Assembly (NCBI GenBank): GCA_905235815.1
Contig: CAJOMT010000005.1
Coordinates: 1-29,107 of the forward strand
DNA length: 29,107 nt
Direction of reading: 5' to 3'
From: an uncultured Clostridia bacterium
Lineage (GTDB): Bacteria; Bacillota; Clostridia; Christensenellales; Borkfalkiaceae
The first letter of the stretch is position 1. Every line of letters begins with the position of its first letter. Shown here one piece after another: positions 1 through 8,454 of the stretch. The notes under the pieces were generated by a model. It did not search any database, had not been told where the DNA came from, and worked only from the letters and a program-made list of their open reading frames with translations. A program made the position numbers and the translations under genes.

Positions 1-2
1 CC

Positions 3-26
3 GAGTACATTATAGAGTACATTATA
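3..26. repeat. 12-bp perfect tandem duplication
   Basis: The 12-mer GAGTACATTATA occurs twice in direct succession, just downstream of the alaS stop codon. It is AT-rich and has no obvious function. It may be a replication-slippage scar or part of a larger array cut off by the window edge. Confidence 0.8.
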
Positions 27-49
27 TATGATACGGTTCTATTTCGCCG

Positions 50-1867
50 TTATTTCAAAATTGCTTTTATTCTTCTTACGCCCGCCGAAGAACTTTCTTC
101 TTTGGTGATTTTAAACACGCCGAGTTCTTCGGTGTTGTTTACGTGCGGTCCGCCGCAAATTTGCTTATCCACGTCGCCTATCGTGTATACGGAAACTATT
201 TCGTCCTGCGACTTCGGACTGAACACGCCGTAAGCGCCTTCCGCCACCGCTTTATTGTACGGCAATTCGCTGCGCACCACGTCTATTTTTTTCGCTATCG
301 CGTCGTTTACGAATTTTTCGAGCGTTTTAAGTTCTTCGTCCGTAAGTTTATGGTCGCAGTTAAAATCGAAACGCATACGCTCTTCGTTGATATTAGAGCC
401 TTTCTGTTCGGTTTTATCCCCGAACATTTTTCTAAGTCCCGCAAGCATAATATGCGTTGCGGTATGGTAACGGGTAGTCATTTCCGTTCTTTCCGTAAGC
501 CCGCCTTTTGCCGACCCCGTCTGCGCCTTGCTTATTTCCTGATGCGCTTTGAAGGCGTCGTCAAAACCCTTTTCGTCTACGGTAAGCCCCTTTTCCGCGG
601 CGAGTTCTTTCGTGAGTTCGAGCGGAAATCCGAACGTGTCGTAAAGTCTGAAAGCCTGTTTACCCGAAATTTCCGTTTCGGGAACAAACGCGGGGTCTTT
701 CTCTTTCATAAACGCGTTTTTACGCTCTATCCCCGTAATGCATTTGTCGAATTCCTTTATGCCCGCGGCAAGCGTTGCCTGAAACTTTTTGGTTTCCTTG
801 TCTATCTCGTTTAAGATATAGGTTTCCTTTTCTATTAACAGCGGGTAAGCGTCGCCGTAAACGTCTTCGATAAACGATTTGGCAACGCCTATCATTTCGG
901 CGGCGTCGATATTTAAATCTCTGCAATATCTTATAGCGCGGCGCAAAAGTCTTCTCAAAATATAGCCCGCGCCCGTATTCGACGGAAGTATACCGTTTAC
1001 GTCGCCGATAAGCATAACCGCGGTACGGGTATGATCGGCGATAATACGCATAGCCTTTTTCGCTTTTTCGTCGCCGTCGTAACTCTTTCCCGAAACTTTT
1101 TCGAGATATTTTATCGCGCCGATAAACAAGTCGGTTTTATACCCGTCGTCCAGCCCGTTTAAAAAGAGCAGAAGCCTGTCGAGCCCGAAACCCGTGTCCA
1201 CGTTTTTATTCGAGAGTTCTTCGTAGCCTGTCGCCGTCTTTTTGTATTGCATATAGACGTCGTTTCCGATTTCGACAAAACGGTTTCCCGTTAAAAAGTC
1301 CTTTGAGCCCGCCTTGCCGTCTTTGGGGTAAAACCACTCGTTATCGGGGCCGCAAGGCGTGCCGACGGTGCCTTCTAATTCCCACCAGTTGTCTTTTTTC
1401 GGAAGATAAAAAATGTTTTCTTCTTTGATGCCGAGCGATTTTAAGAGTTCCGCGGTTTCGGTATCGCGCGGGGCTTTGTCGTTCCCTTCAAACACGGTGG
1501 AACAAATTTTGTCCTTATCGAACCCGAACTCTTCGGTCAAAAGTTCGAAAGTCCACGCCGTTTTTTCTTTTTTGAAGTAATCGCCGAGCGACCAGTTGCC
1601 CATCATTTCAAAAAACGTAAAGTGCGTCGCGTCGCCGACGGATTCGATATCCACCGTTCTCACGCAGCCCTGAACGTTGCAAAGACGGGTTTTACCCGAC
1701 GGATGCGGTTTGCCTAAAAGGTACGGCATTAAAGGTTGCATACCCGCCACGTTGAACATAACGCCCGTAGTACCGTCGCCGATTAAACTGACCGCGCCGA
1801 TATTTAGATGCCCCTTGCTTTCGTAAAATTTGATCCATTTGTCGCGTAACTGTTTAGATGTTATCAT
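50..1867 (-). CDS. alaS: Alanyl-tRNA synthetase, short form
   Basis: This 605-aa class II synthetase charges tRNA-Ala with alanine in the cytoplasm. The catalytic core is clear (NVAGMQPLMPYLLG, THFTFFEMMGNWSLGDYFKK, DTGFGLDRLL). The metal-binding residues of the editing region are also present: HTATH at 468-472 and CGGPH at 571-575, followed by SSSAGVRRI at the end. Canonical bacterial AlaRS is about 870 aa. Here only about 25 residues separate the last helical part (FDDAFKAHQ) from HTATH, so the roughly 100-aa beta-barrel usually found there is absent. The protein also stops right after the editing region, so the C-Ala domain is absent. This layout is typical of the short AlaRS of candidate-phyla-radiation bacteria and some gut Clostridia (recalled, not searched). 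The start has a weak AAAGG 8 nt upstream. It is the third gene of a cysE-cysS-alaS operon, 29 nt after cysS. Confidence 0.93.
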   Translation of the reverse strand: MITSKQLRDKWIKFYESKGHLNIGAVSLIGDGTTGVMFNVAGMQPLMPYLLGKPHPSGKTRLCNVQGCVRTVDIESVGDATHFTFFEMMGNWSLGDYFKKEKTAWTFELLTEEFGFDKDKICSTVFEGNDKAPRDTETAELLKSLGIKEENIFYLPKKDNWWELEGTVGTPCGPDNEWFYPKDGKAGSKDFLTGNRFVEIGNDVYMQYKKTATGYEELSNKNVDTGFGLDRLLLFLNGLDDGYKTDLFIGAIKYLEKVSGKSYDGDEKAKKAMRIIADHTRTAVMLIGDVNGILPSNTGAGYILRRLLRRAIRYCRDLNIDAAEMIGVAKSFIEDVYGDAYPLLIEKETYILNEIDKETKKFQATLAAGIKEFDKCITGIERKNAFMKEKDPAFVPETEISGKQAFRLYDTFGFPLELTKELAAEKGLTVDEKGFDDAFKAHQEISKAQTGSAKGGLTERTEMTTRYHTATHIMLAGLRKMFGDKTEQKGSNINEERMRFDFNCDHKLTDEELKTLEKFVNDAIAKKIDVVRSELPYNKAVAEGAYGVFSPKSQDEIVSVYTIGDVDKQICGGPHVNNTEELGVFKITKEESSSAGVRRIKAILK

Positions 1868-1896
1868 TTTTTCGCCTTTATTATTATGATTTGAAT

Positions 1897-3294
1897 TTAT
1901 TTTTTCGTTATAGTGTATCCGTCTTTTCCGTCTTTTATCTCGTAGCCCAAAGCGGCTATTTTATCGCGGAGTTCGTCGGACTTTGCCCAGTTTTTCTCTT
2001 TGCGGTAAGCCTGTCTTTCGTCCGCAAGAGCGGAAACTTCCGCGGGAATTTCTTCCGCCGCCTTAACACCGACGCTATTTAAAAACTCGTCAGCGCCTGT
2101 TTTAAACAGCCCCAAAAGCGAATACGTGTTTATAATCTGATTGATATCCGCGCCGACGGATTTATCCCCCGCCGCGATTTTTGCCTTTATGTTTTTAAAT
2201 AAACCGAAAAGCGCGGAAAGCGCGAGCGCGGTGTTAAAATCGTCGTCCATCGCGGCGTTAAACCCGTCGTCTATCGCCTTGTTTTCGCCCGCAAATTCTA
2301 TTCCGGCGTCCTTTGCCGCTTTAATGACCGAGTAAAAATCCGACATATGCTTTTCGGCTTCGGGGAAAAGCGCGTCGGTAACGTTTATATCGCCGCGATA
2401 GTTGGTGGATAAAAGCGCGAACTTTATGGTTTCGGGCGAATATTTATCTAAAAGGTCTTTTAAGAGCAGGCTGTTACCCAAAGACTTGCTCATTTTTTGC
2501 CCGTTGACTTTTATAAGTCCGTTGTGTATCCAGTATTTAACGAACTGTTTGCCCGTTAAGGCTTCGGTCTGCGCGATTTCGTTTTCGTGGTGCGGGAAAA
2601 TAAGGTCTCTGCCGCCGCCGTGGATATCTATCCTTTCACCGAAAGTTTTATAGTTCATTGCGGAACATTCTATATGCCAGCCGGGTCTGCCCTTTCCCCA
2701 GGGCGACTGCCAGAACGGTTCGCCTTCCTTTGCCGATTTCCACAGCGCGAAGTCGAGCGGATTGTTTTTCATTTCGTCGTTATCGACCCTGACGCCGCTT
2801 ATCGCGTCGTCGAGATTTCTGTGCGAAAGATTGCCGTACGACGGGAATTTTTCCACCGAAAAGTATACGTCGCCCTTTTCCGTGGGATAAGCGTAACCCT
2901 TTTCGATAAGTTTAGAGATAAACGTTATTATATCGTCAATGCTCTCGGTTGCCTTTATCCACACCGAAGGTTCGTCTACGCTTAACCGTTTCATTTCGGC
3001 GTCGATTTTTTCTATCATACTCTCCGCGTACTTGTCGGCGGGAATACCCGTTTCGTTAGACTTCGCTATTATTTTATCGTCAACGTCGGTATAATTTCTC
3101 GCATACTTTACTTTATATCCGCGCTTTTCGAGATATTTTCTTATAATGTCGTAGATGAGCGCCTGATACGCGTGCCCGATATGCGCTTCGCCCGAAACGG
3201 TGATGCCGCAGGCGTACATATTGACGTTATTGCCCGATATCGGAATAAATTCTTCCTTCTTGCCCGAAAGCGTGTTGAAAATTTTAACTGCCAT
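1897..3294 (-). CDS. cysS: Cysteinyl-tRNA synthetase
   Basis: This 465-aa class I synthetase attaches cysteine to tRNA-Cys. Visible signatures are YACGITVSGEAHIGHAYQ near residues 28-45 (zinc-ligand Cys plus the HIGH motif), WHIECSAM (zinc ligand), FPHHENEIAQTEA, and KMSKSLGN. The length is normal for bacterial CysRS. I chose the ATG at 3294, which gives MAVKIFNTLSG, a standard CysRS beginning. The frame stays open 38 codons upstream, but that stretch is the out-of-frame 3' end of cysE. The start overlaps the cysE stop as TAATG, indicating translational coupling. Together the two genes cover the last part of cysteine supply and its charging. Confidence 0.97.
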   Translation of the reverse strand: MAVKIFNTLSGKKEEFIPISGNNVNMYACGITVSGEAHIGHAYQALIYDIIRKYLEKRGYKVKYARNYTDVDDKIIAKSNETGIPADKYAESMIEKIDAEMKRLSVDEPSVWIKATESIDDIITFISKLIEKGYAYPTEKGDVYFSVEKFPSYGNLSHRNLDDAISGVRVDNDEMKNNPLDFALWKSAKEGEPFWQSPWGKGRPGWHIECSAMNYKTFGERIDIHGGGRDLIFPHHENEIAQTEALTGKQFVKYWIHNGLIKVNGQKMSKSLGNSLLLKDLLDKYSPETIKFALLSTNYRGDINVTDALFPEAEKHMSDFYSVIKAAKDAGIEFAGENKAIDDGFNAAMDDDFNTALALSALFGLFKNIKAKIAAGDKSVGADINQIINTYSLLGLFKTGADEFLNSVGVKAAEEIPAEVSALADERQAYRKEKNWAKSDELRDKIAALGYEIKDGKDGYTITKK

Positions 3295-3956
3295 TATTTT
3301 TTGTCCTTGCCGTCTTTTTTGAGTTCCGTTTTCAATTCGTCGATTTGCTTTTGAAGTTCGTAGACCTTGCCTTGAAGATTGCAGAGTTCTTCCTGTAATG
3401 GGTCGCACTTTTCCTGCTCTAAATCGACGGGTTTTTCGCCGTTGATTCTTACGACGTGCGCGGGCACGCCGACAACCGTCGCGTAAGGCGGCACTTCGCG
3501 AAGCACCACGGCGTTAGCGCCGATTTTGGCGTATTCGCCGACGGTAAACCCGCCGAGCACTCTTGCGCCCGCCGAAATTATCGCGCCCCTTTTGACGGTC
3601 GGGTGTCTTTTACCCTTTTCCTTACCCGTTCCGCCGAGCGTAGCGCCCTGATAAATGACTACGCCTTCTTCCACAACGGCGGTTTCGCCGATAACGACGC
3701 CCGCGCCGTGGTCGATAAACACGCCGCCCGCAATCTTCGCCGCGGGGTGAATTTCTATCCCCGTGAAAAAGCGCGCCGTCTGACTTATCATCCGCGCTAA
3801 AAGTTTAAGTTTGATTTTATAGAAAAAGTGCGCCACTCTGTGCCAAGAAAGCGCGTGAACTCCGGAATAAGTGAGCCATATCTCGAACTTATTCCGCGCC
3901 GCGGGGTCGTTTTTCTTGGCGGCGTTAATATCCGCGCGTAATCTTTTAAAGAACAT
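3294..3956 (-). CDS. cysE: Serine O-acetyltransferase
   Basis: This 220-aa cytoplasmic enzyme acetylates L-serine with acetyl-CoA to O-acetylserine, the committed step of cysteine synthesis. The central part has the left-handed beta-helix hexapeptide pattern. It includes IEIHPAAKIAGGVFIDHGAG (about 68-87), the family's IGETAVV and TLGGTGKEKGKRHPTV segments, and GANAVVLREVPPYATVVGVPA. The N-terminal helical domain is short, as in Gram-positive CysE. The last ~40 residues (LEQEKCDPLQ to the end) are charged, heptad-like and probably coiled coil. The start at 3956 is preceded by AAGGT about 9 nt upstream. It is first in the cysE-cysS-alaS operon and is transcribed from the divergent region shared with serS. 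Confidence 0.96.
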   Translation of the reverse strand: MFFKRLRADINAAKKNDPAARNKFEIWLTYSGVHALSWHRVAHFFYKIKLKLLARMISQTARFFTGIEIHPAAKIAGGVFIDHGAGVVIGETAVVEEGVVIYQGATLGGTGKEKGKRHPTVKRGAIISAGARVLGGFTVGEYAKIGANAVVLREVPPYATVVGVPAHVVRINGEKPVDLEQEKCDPLQEELCNLQGKVYELQKQIDELKTELKKDGKDKK

Positions 3957-3984
3957 TTTACGTTTACCTTATGCCCGTAGATTT

Positions 3985-4031
3985 CCCGAAAGGCGTTCGG
4001 GGGCGGGCTATGCGCGAACAAGCGCGCATAG
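3985..4031 (-). other. Two hairpins in the cysE leader
   Basis: Two stems lie between the promoter and cysE. One is a 9-bp stem, CTATGCGCG pairing with CGCGCATAG (4008-4016 with 4023-4031), with a 6-nt loop. The other is a 6-bp stem, CCCGAA/TTCGGG (3985-3990 with 3996-4001). No T-box motif, antiterminator or U-tract is visible. They may stabilise the 5' end of the message, but function is unknown. Confidence 0.4.
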
Positions 4032-4059
4032 TTATACAGTATTATTCTATCACCAACAA
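4031..4059 (-). promoter_or_regulatory. Putative sigma-A promoter for cysE-cysS-alaS
   Basis: On the minus strand, TTGTTG (4054-4059) and TATAAC (4031-4036) are separated by 17 bp, which predicts a start near 4024. An overlapping alternative uses TAGAAT at 4044-4049 with TTGCAA 18 bp upstream. Either would drive the three-gene operon. Confidence 0.5.
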
Positions 4060-4166
4060 GTTCGTTTTTGCAACCATAAAAGGACAAATGCGCAGGATTT
4101 TTTACCGAAATTTTATTTTCCGTACAAAATTTTCCGCTATAAAAGCGCAATATAGCCGCAAAATCA

Positions 4167-4194
4167 TTGATTTTGTTGGGTTTTGCGTTATAAT
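4167..4194 (+). promoter_or_regulatory. Sigma-A promoter of serS
   Basis: TTGATT at 4167-4172 and a perfect TATAAT at 4189-4194 are separated by 16 bp. Transcription should start near 4201, giving a leader of about 37 nt. That is too short for a T-box or similar riboswitch. Confidence 0.7.
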
Positions 4195-4237
4195 ATTAGT
4201 AAATAAAACTTTTATAAATTGCTTACGGAGTAAAATA

Positions 4238-5518
4238 ATGCTCGATTTAAAGAGAATTCAGGAAGACAAAGCACACATTACCGAACTTTTGGCAAGAAAG
4301 GGCTACAAAGCCGACTTCGACACCATATTAAAAGCCGACGGAGAGCGCCGCGCGATAATCGCGGAAGTAGAAAGTTATAAGGCGGAGCGCAATAAAGTTT
4401 CTGCGGAAATCCCCGCGCTCAAAAAAGCGGGCAAGCCCGTGGACGAAATTTTCGCTAAAATGCGCGCTTTGGGCGACACTATTGCCGAACTCGACGAAAA
4501 AGCGAAAGCGCTCGAAACACAGGTTTTCGATATGCTCGCCGTGATGCCTAATATCCCCGACGAAGACCTTTTGGCGGGCGAAAAAGAAAATAACGCGGTA
4601 GTTAAAGTTTACGGAAAAATGCCCGAATTTAACTTTAAAGCGCAAAACCACGTCGATATCTGCACTAAATTAGGACTTATCGATTACGCGCGCGGAACAA
4701 AGTTATCGGGCGGCGGCTTCTGGCTGTACCGCGGGGACGGCGCAAGATTAGAGTGGGCGCTACTTAATTTCTTTATTTCCGAACACTTAAAAGACGGCTA
4801 CGAATTTATTTTGCCGCCGCATCAATTAGGATATAACTGCGGTTTCGGCGCGGGGCAATTCCCCAAGTTTTCCGACGAAGTGTACTGGCTTGATTGCGAC
4901 GAAGATCGCAAGAAAAACCGCTTTATGCTTCCGACGGCGGAAACCGCGCTCGTAAACATGTACGCGGGCGAGATAATAGACGAAAGCCGCTTGCCGATGA
5001 AATTTTTTGCTTATACCCCCTGTTACCGCAAAGAAGCGGGCTCTTACCGCGCGGAAGAACGCGGCATGATACGCGGGCATCAGTTCAATAAGGTGGAAAT
5101 GGTACAGTACGCGCACCCCGACAAAAGCCGCGAGGCGTTTGACGAACTTGTAAACAAAGCGTGTTCTTTAATGGATAAGTTGGGTTTACATTTCAGACTG
5201 TCGAAATTAGCCGCGGGCGACTGCTCGGCGAGTATGGCGAGAACTTACGATATAGAAGTTTATATCCCGTCGATGGGCATATATAAAGAAGTGAGTTCCG
5301 TATCAAACGCAAACGACTATCAGGCAAGAAGAAACAACACAAAGTTCCGCGACGCTAAAACGGGCAAAACGGCGTTCGTCCACACCCTTAACGGGTCGGG
5401 ACTCGCGACAAGCCGCGTTTTCCCCGCTATAATAGAACAGTATCAAAACGCCGACGGAACTGTTACTATCCCCGAAGTATTACAGCCGTTTATGGGCGGA
5501 CAGAAGATTTTAAAATAA
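4238..5518 (+). CDS. serS: Seryl-tRNA synthetase
   Basis: This 426-aa class II synthetase charges tRNA-Ser with serine. The N-terminal ~100 residues form the expected charged, helical tRNA-binding arm (MLDLKRIQEDKAHITELL onward). The catalytic domain carries LPTAETALVNMYAGE, motif 2 as CYRKEAGSYRAEERGMIRGH plus QFNKVEM, and motif 3 as LNGSGLATSR near the end. I chose the ATG at 4238 because ACGGAG lies 7 nt upstream and MLDLKRI is a normal SerRS start. The frame is open for another 89 codons upstream, but that stretch covers the promoter. The gene is transcribed alone, divergently from cysE, and ends at a strong hairpin. Confidence 0.97.
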   Translation: MLDLKRIQEDKAHITELLARKGYKADFDTILKADGERRAIIAEVESYKAERNKVSAEIPALKKAGKPVDEIFAKMRALGDTIAELDEKAKALETQVFDMLAVMPNIPDEDLLAGEKENNAVVKVYGKMPEFNFKAQNHVDICTKLGLIDYARGTKLSGGGFWLYRGDGARLEWALLNFFISEHLKDGYEFILPPHQLGYNCGFGAGQFPKFSDEVYWLDCDEDRKKNRFMLPTAETALVNMYAGEIIDESRLPMKFFAYTPCYRKEAGSYRAEERGMIRGHQFNKVEMVQYAHPDKSREAFDELVNKACSLMDKLGLHFRLSKLAAGDCSASMARTYDIEVYIPSMGIYKEVSSVSNANDYQARRNNTKFRDAKTGKTAFVHTLNGSGLATSRVFPAIIEQYQNADGTVTIPEVLQPFMGGQKILK

Positions 5519-5540
5519 AACGGAAGATCTTAAAATAAAA
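5501..5540 (+). repeat. 20-bp tandem duplication across the serS stop codon
   Basis: CAGAAGATTTTAAAATAAAA is followed directly by CGGAAGATCTTAAAATAAAA, with two mismatches. The first copy contains the last serS codons and the TAA stop, so the second copy is a downstream echo of the gene end. It is most likely a slippage duplication. Confidence 0.85.
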
Positions 5541-5553
5541 ATATGTTAAAACT

Positions 5554-5588
5554 TTGCGCCGCCGTCCGATTTTCGGACGGCGGCGCAA
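5554..5588 (+). terminator. Hairpin terminator after serS
   Basis: A perfect 15-bp stem (5554-5568 with 5574-5588, starting TTGCGCCGCC) encloses an ATTTT loop, 35 nt after the serS stop. It is GC-rich and very stable. The following T-run is short (TTTA), so termination may be partial or factor-assisted. Its other flank (GTTAAAACT) gives only a weak tract for the opposite strand. Confidence 0.75.
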
Positions 5589-5683
5589 TTTACCGCAAAT
5601 TTGTCCATTACTAACGTTATGTTAACGCTTGTATATTCTTGTATAATAAAGATTATAATTCCGACGCATTTTGCGAAGTATGA

Positions 5684-5729
5684 TTTTGGCAGTTTTTAAG
5701 TTATAACGATAACAGAAAAACTGCCAAAA
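5684..5729 (-). terminator. Inverted repeat downstream of the 880-aa gene
   Basis: A 14-bp perfect inverted repeat (5684-5697 with 5716-5729, TTTTGGCAGTTTTT) has an 18-nt spacer. Similarity continues outwards (AAGTA on both outer flanks). It lies 40 nt after the stop of the last gene of the polysaccharide locus and is placed to end that operon. The large loop and lack of a clean U-run make it a poor textbook terminator; it could be a small mobile-repeat remnant. Confidence 0.45.
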
Positions 5730-5768
5730 CTTCTACTTGTACATTTTAAATTTCAGTTTAACGCGCGC

Positions 5769-6808
5769 TTAATCGTAATTGAACACTACGTCCGCGATGT
5801 AGATTATCGGCGGATCATCAGGGTTCACCCCGGTCAGGAACGACGTACTGAAATTACCGGAAGAAGAGAACGCGTTGCAGAACGCCGTCCAGGCAGCCGC
5901 CATCTTAGTCTCGTCCGCCATAGCAGATTGCCAGTCGGCAGCGCTACTCGAAGCCGCAGACAAACATTTATAAGAAAGCTGGGCTTTCGTATACGTGATC
6001 GTCGTCCATACGCCGCAAGTTACGCTTTGTTGAACAAGTCCGCTTGCAGCGTTTCCGCCGCCCCTGGTTAAGCGAAGTGGATAAGAGGATGTCGCGGATT
6101 TAGAAGGTTCGAGCAATACTTTGAAAGACAAAGAAGTTATCGAACTCAACTCTTCCGCAGTTAAGTCAAATTTCGCAGAAATCCAGTTATTTTGCTTTTC
6201 CGTTACGCTTACTACGTTGTTTACGGTAAAGTTGTTATTATCGGTTTTGGACCCTAATAACGCGCCGTCTTTCACAATGATATTACTATAACCGACAGCC
6301 ACGTCCGCGATATAGATTATCGGCGGATTAGAAGCGTTCAGCCCGGTCAGGAAGCCCTGACTGAAATCACCGGAAGAAGAGAACGTGTTGCAGAACGCCG
6401 TCCAGGCAGCCGCCATCTGAGTCGCGTCCGCTATAGCAGATTGCCAGTCGGCAGCAGAAGTACTGTCGGTCAACCCCACAAAGTTCAAACCCCTATAGCA
6501 AAGTTGTTCTTTCGTATACGTGATCGTCGTCCATACGCCGCAAGTTACGCTTTGTTGAATAAGTCCGCTTGCAGCGCTTCCGCCGCCCCTGGTTAAGCGA
6601 AGGGTGTAAGAGGATGTCGCGGTTGTAGAAGGTTCGACCAATACTTTGAAAGACAAATAATTTATCTTGCTCAACTCTTCCGCAGTAAAGCCAAATCTAG
6701 CATTGATCCAATAATTTTGATATTCCGTTACGCTTACTACGTTGTTTACGGTAACGTCGTTGGTATCGGTTTTGGACTCTGAATACGCGCCGTTTTTCAA
6801 ACTGATAT
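5769..6808 (-). repeat. Tandem ~515-bp coding duplication
   Basis: Two direct copies lie head to tail at the 3' end of the 880-aa gene, roughly 6290-6808 (first in the protein) and 5769-6290 (second). Matching positions are offset by 513 bp at one end and 525 bp at the other. The 12-bp difference is an in-frame 4-residue indel. Long stretches are nearly identical, such as the segments starting near 5986 and 6511. This suggests a recent duplication or gene conversion. Confidence 0.9.
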
Positions 6809-8411
6809 TCATACGAACGGCGGTACTTGTAAGCGGAGCGACTTCCGCTTTGTCGGTATAAATCGCGTCGAACAGCATTTCGCAATCGGCGGAATTCGTA
6901 TATCCCGTAACTTTATAATCTTCGCAAACGGTAAAGTTTGCGATACCCGTGCCGCCATTTGAACCCAAATCGCCGAAATTGTTTAATTTTTCCGCTTCGG
7001 TTGCGCCTGCAAAGAAATTAAGGAACTCCGCCTTAGTAACGGTAAGGTCTACCCAAGTGTTGTGCGGAACGACAAAGTCTCTTCCGGCAAATTTAACGTA
7101 GCCCTTTTCGTTGCTATCGCCTGTATAACTTCTTCCAACAAGATCGACCACTTTGTCTCCGTCTATGTCTTGGCTCCTATAATACGTACCCACCATCATT
7201 CTGACGGTTACGGTTTCCGCTTCGCTTACGGCGGCAATCAAATCTTCCTTAGACAACGCAAATCTTAACGTAGCGTCTTTGTTTTGAACGGCAGAAGATC
7301 TGGAAACGTAAACGCCTGCGATTCCGGAAGCAGAAACACCGCCTATATCGTCAAGAGATTCGGTATATGGGATCTGTCCGTCGCTGACTGCGCCGCCGTG
7401 TCCGAAATTATATCTCATAATGGATGAAGCAAAATCTTCAAGCACGCCCGTAGCGGTTGCTTTCGTGGTATTGACGGTGAACTGTATCTCTTCACCGAGA
7501 ACTTTCGCATAACCGTCGCAGATTATATTCTCATCTAAAACGGTGATTTTACCGTTTTCGTCGATGGTGGAATTCATTTCTTTGTTGCTACCGCGCCTTT
7601 CAATTCTCCAACCGACCCGAATACCGATATCGGGAAGACCTGTTACGCTCGCCTGATAAGTAGAGCCGTTCTGAACCGCTAAATTCGTACCGGAATAAAC
7701 GGACATCGTCGTCAAAACATCCGGCAAGTCTACCTGCTCGTTCTCTCCGTTTCCTTTATCGACGTTATACGCTTTCTTAACCAAGTTTTTCAACGTAGTT
7801 ATCTCGGATTCTTTCCAATTCCCGCTCTCGTCGTTAAGCGCCGCGCTTGCAACGTTAGTTATATTCCTATAAGAATATTCGTCTTGTCTGTCGGCATAAA
7901 CGCGGGTCTTGTCGGCTTTTTGTTCAAAGGCAACGCCGAAAAACGTCGTGTTGCTGTTCGCGTATTTAACGTTTACGATGGAGCCGCGAACAAGATAAAG
8001 TCCCTCATAGTCTCCGGTCGCTTGAAGCGTAGGCGTACATTGCATTACAAGCATAGTTATAGCTTCGCCTTCTTCCGCATCTATTTCGGAACGCTTGCCC
8101 GCTTTATACAAAACGTCGTAATAATCTTCTTTTCCTTCTTCGCCAAGGTGATACGTCTCTACCCACTTTGCGGGTATTATCATAACGTAATAGTCAGAAG
8201 TTGCATCCACCTTATTGATGGTTGCGATAAAACGTATACCGGTGATCTCGTCGCTCATACGAATCGAAGCCCCTATCTGGTGAAACTCGACGTTGTCGGC
8301 TTGCGCGGTCTGTTGCTGTAATCCAACCGCTGCTAACGCTAAAAACGCAACGGCAAATACAAACAACACGGCAATCTGTTTTTTTGCTTTAATTATAAAA
8401 TTATCCCACAT
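5769..8411 (-). CDS. Secreted multidomain protein with duplicated C-terminal modules
   Basis: This 880-aa protein begins with a charged N-terminus and a hydrophobic stretch (IAVLFVFAVAFLALAAVG) ending near AQADN, a probable Sec signal peptide. An N-terminal domain (about 45-215) has GASIRMSDEITGIRFIATIN, a pattern I recognise from many secreted proteins of gut Clostridia but cannot name. A middle module (about 350-530) and two tandem ~170-aa modules (about 545-715 and 716-880) follow. The latter share VNNVVSVTE, LRLTRGGG, VTCGVWTTITYTK and PPIIYIADV. The beta-rich, WTT/TYTK-containing modules look like carbohydrate-binding jelly rolls (inference). No catalytic motif, LPXTG or membrane anchor is seen. 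The start at 8411 has AGGAGG 7 nt upstream. It is the last gene of the locus, so a role in holding or presenting the target glycan is likely. Confidence 0.85.
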   Translation of the reverse strand: MWDNFIIKAKKQIAVLFVFAVAFLALAAVGLQQQTAQADNVEFHQIGASIRMSDEITGIRFIATINKVDATSDYYVMIIPAKWVETYHLGEEGKEDYYDVLYKAGKRSEIDAEEGEAITMLVMQCTPTLQATGDYEGLYLVRGSIVNVKYANSNTTFFGVAFEQKADKTRVYADRQDEYSYRNITNVASAALNDESGNWKESEITTLKNLVKKAYNVDKGNGENEQVDLPDVLTTMSVYSGTNLAVQNGSTYQASVTGLPDIGIRVGWRIERRGSNKEMNSTIDENGKITVLDENIICDGYAKVLGEEIQFTVNTTKATATGVLEDFASSIMRYNFGHGGAVSDGQIPYTESLDDIGGVSASGIAGVYVSRSSAVQNKDATLRFALSKEDLIAAVSEAETVTVRMMVGTYYRSQDIDGDKVVDLVGRSYTGDSNEKGYVKFAGRDFVVPHNTWVDLTVTKAEFLNFFAGATEAEKLNNFGDLGSNGGTGIANFTVCEDYKVTGYTNSADCEMLFDAIYTDKAEVAPLTSTAVRMNISLKNGAYSESKTDTNDVTVNNVVSVTEYQNYWINARFGFTAEELSKINYLSFKVLVEPSTTATSSYTLRLTRGGGSAASGLIQQSVTCGVWTTITYTKEQLCYRGLNFVGLTDSTSAADWQSAIADATQMAAAWTAFCNTFSSSGDFSQGFLTGLNASNPPIIYIADVAVGYSNIIVKDGALLGSKTDNNNFTVNNVVSVTEKQNNWISAKFDLTAEELSSITSLSFKVLLEPSKSATSSYPLRLTRGGGNAASGLVQQSVTCGVWTTITYTKAQLSYKCLSAASSSAADWQSAMADETKMAAAWTAFCNAFSSSGNFSTSFLTGVNPDDPPIIYIADVVFNYD

Positions 8412-8454
8412 ATTATTCCTCCTAAAATATTTTTTTATTTTTTTGTTTTGATCA

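Noticed and set aside
3957..4166. T-box or other tRNA/amino-acid riboswitch before cysE or serS
   Set aside because: No T-box sequence, specifier-loop layout or terminator with U-run was found. The serS leader is only about 37 nt.
3971..4237. In-frame upstream extension of serS (89 codons)
   Set aside because: It spans the serS promoter and hairpins and gives no SerRS-like sequence. The ATG at 4238 has a good ribosome binding site.
5642..5658. TATAAT boxes on both strands in the 5.6-kb gap
   Set aside because: No suitable -35 element and no downstream gene in either direction; AT-rich background is a sufficient explanation.
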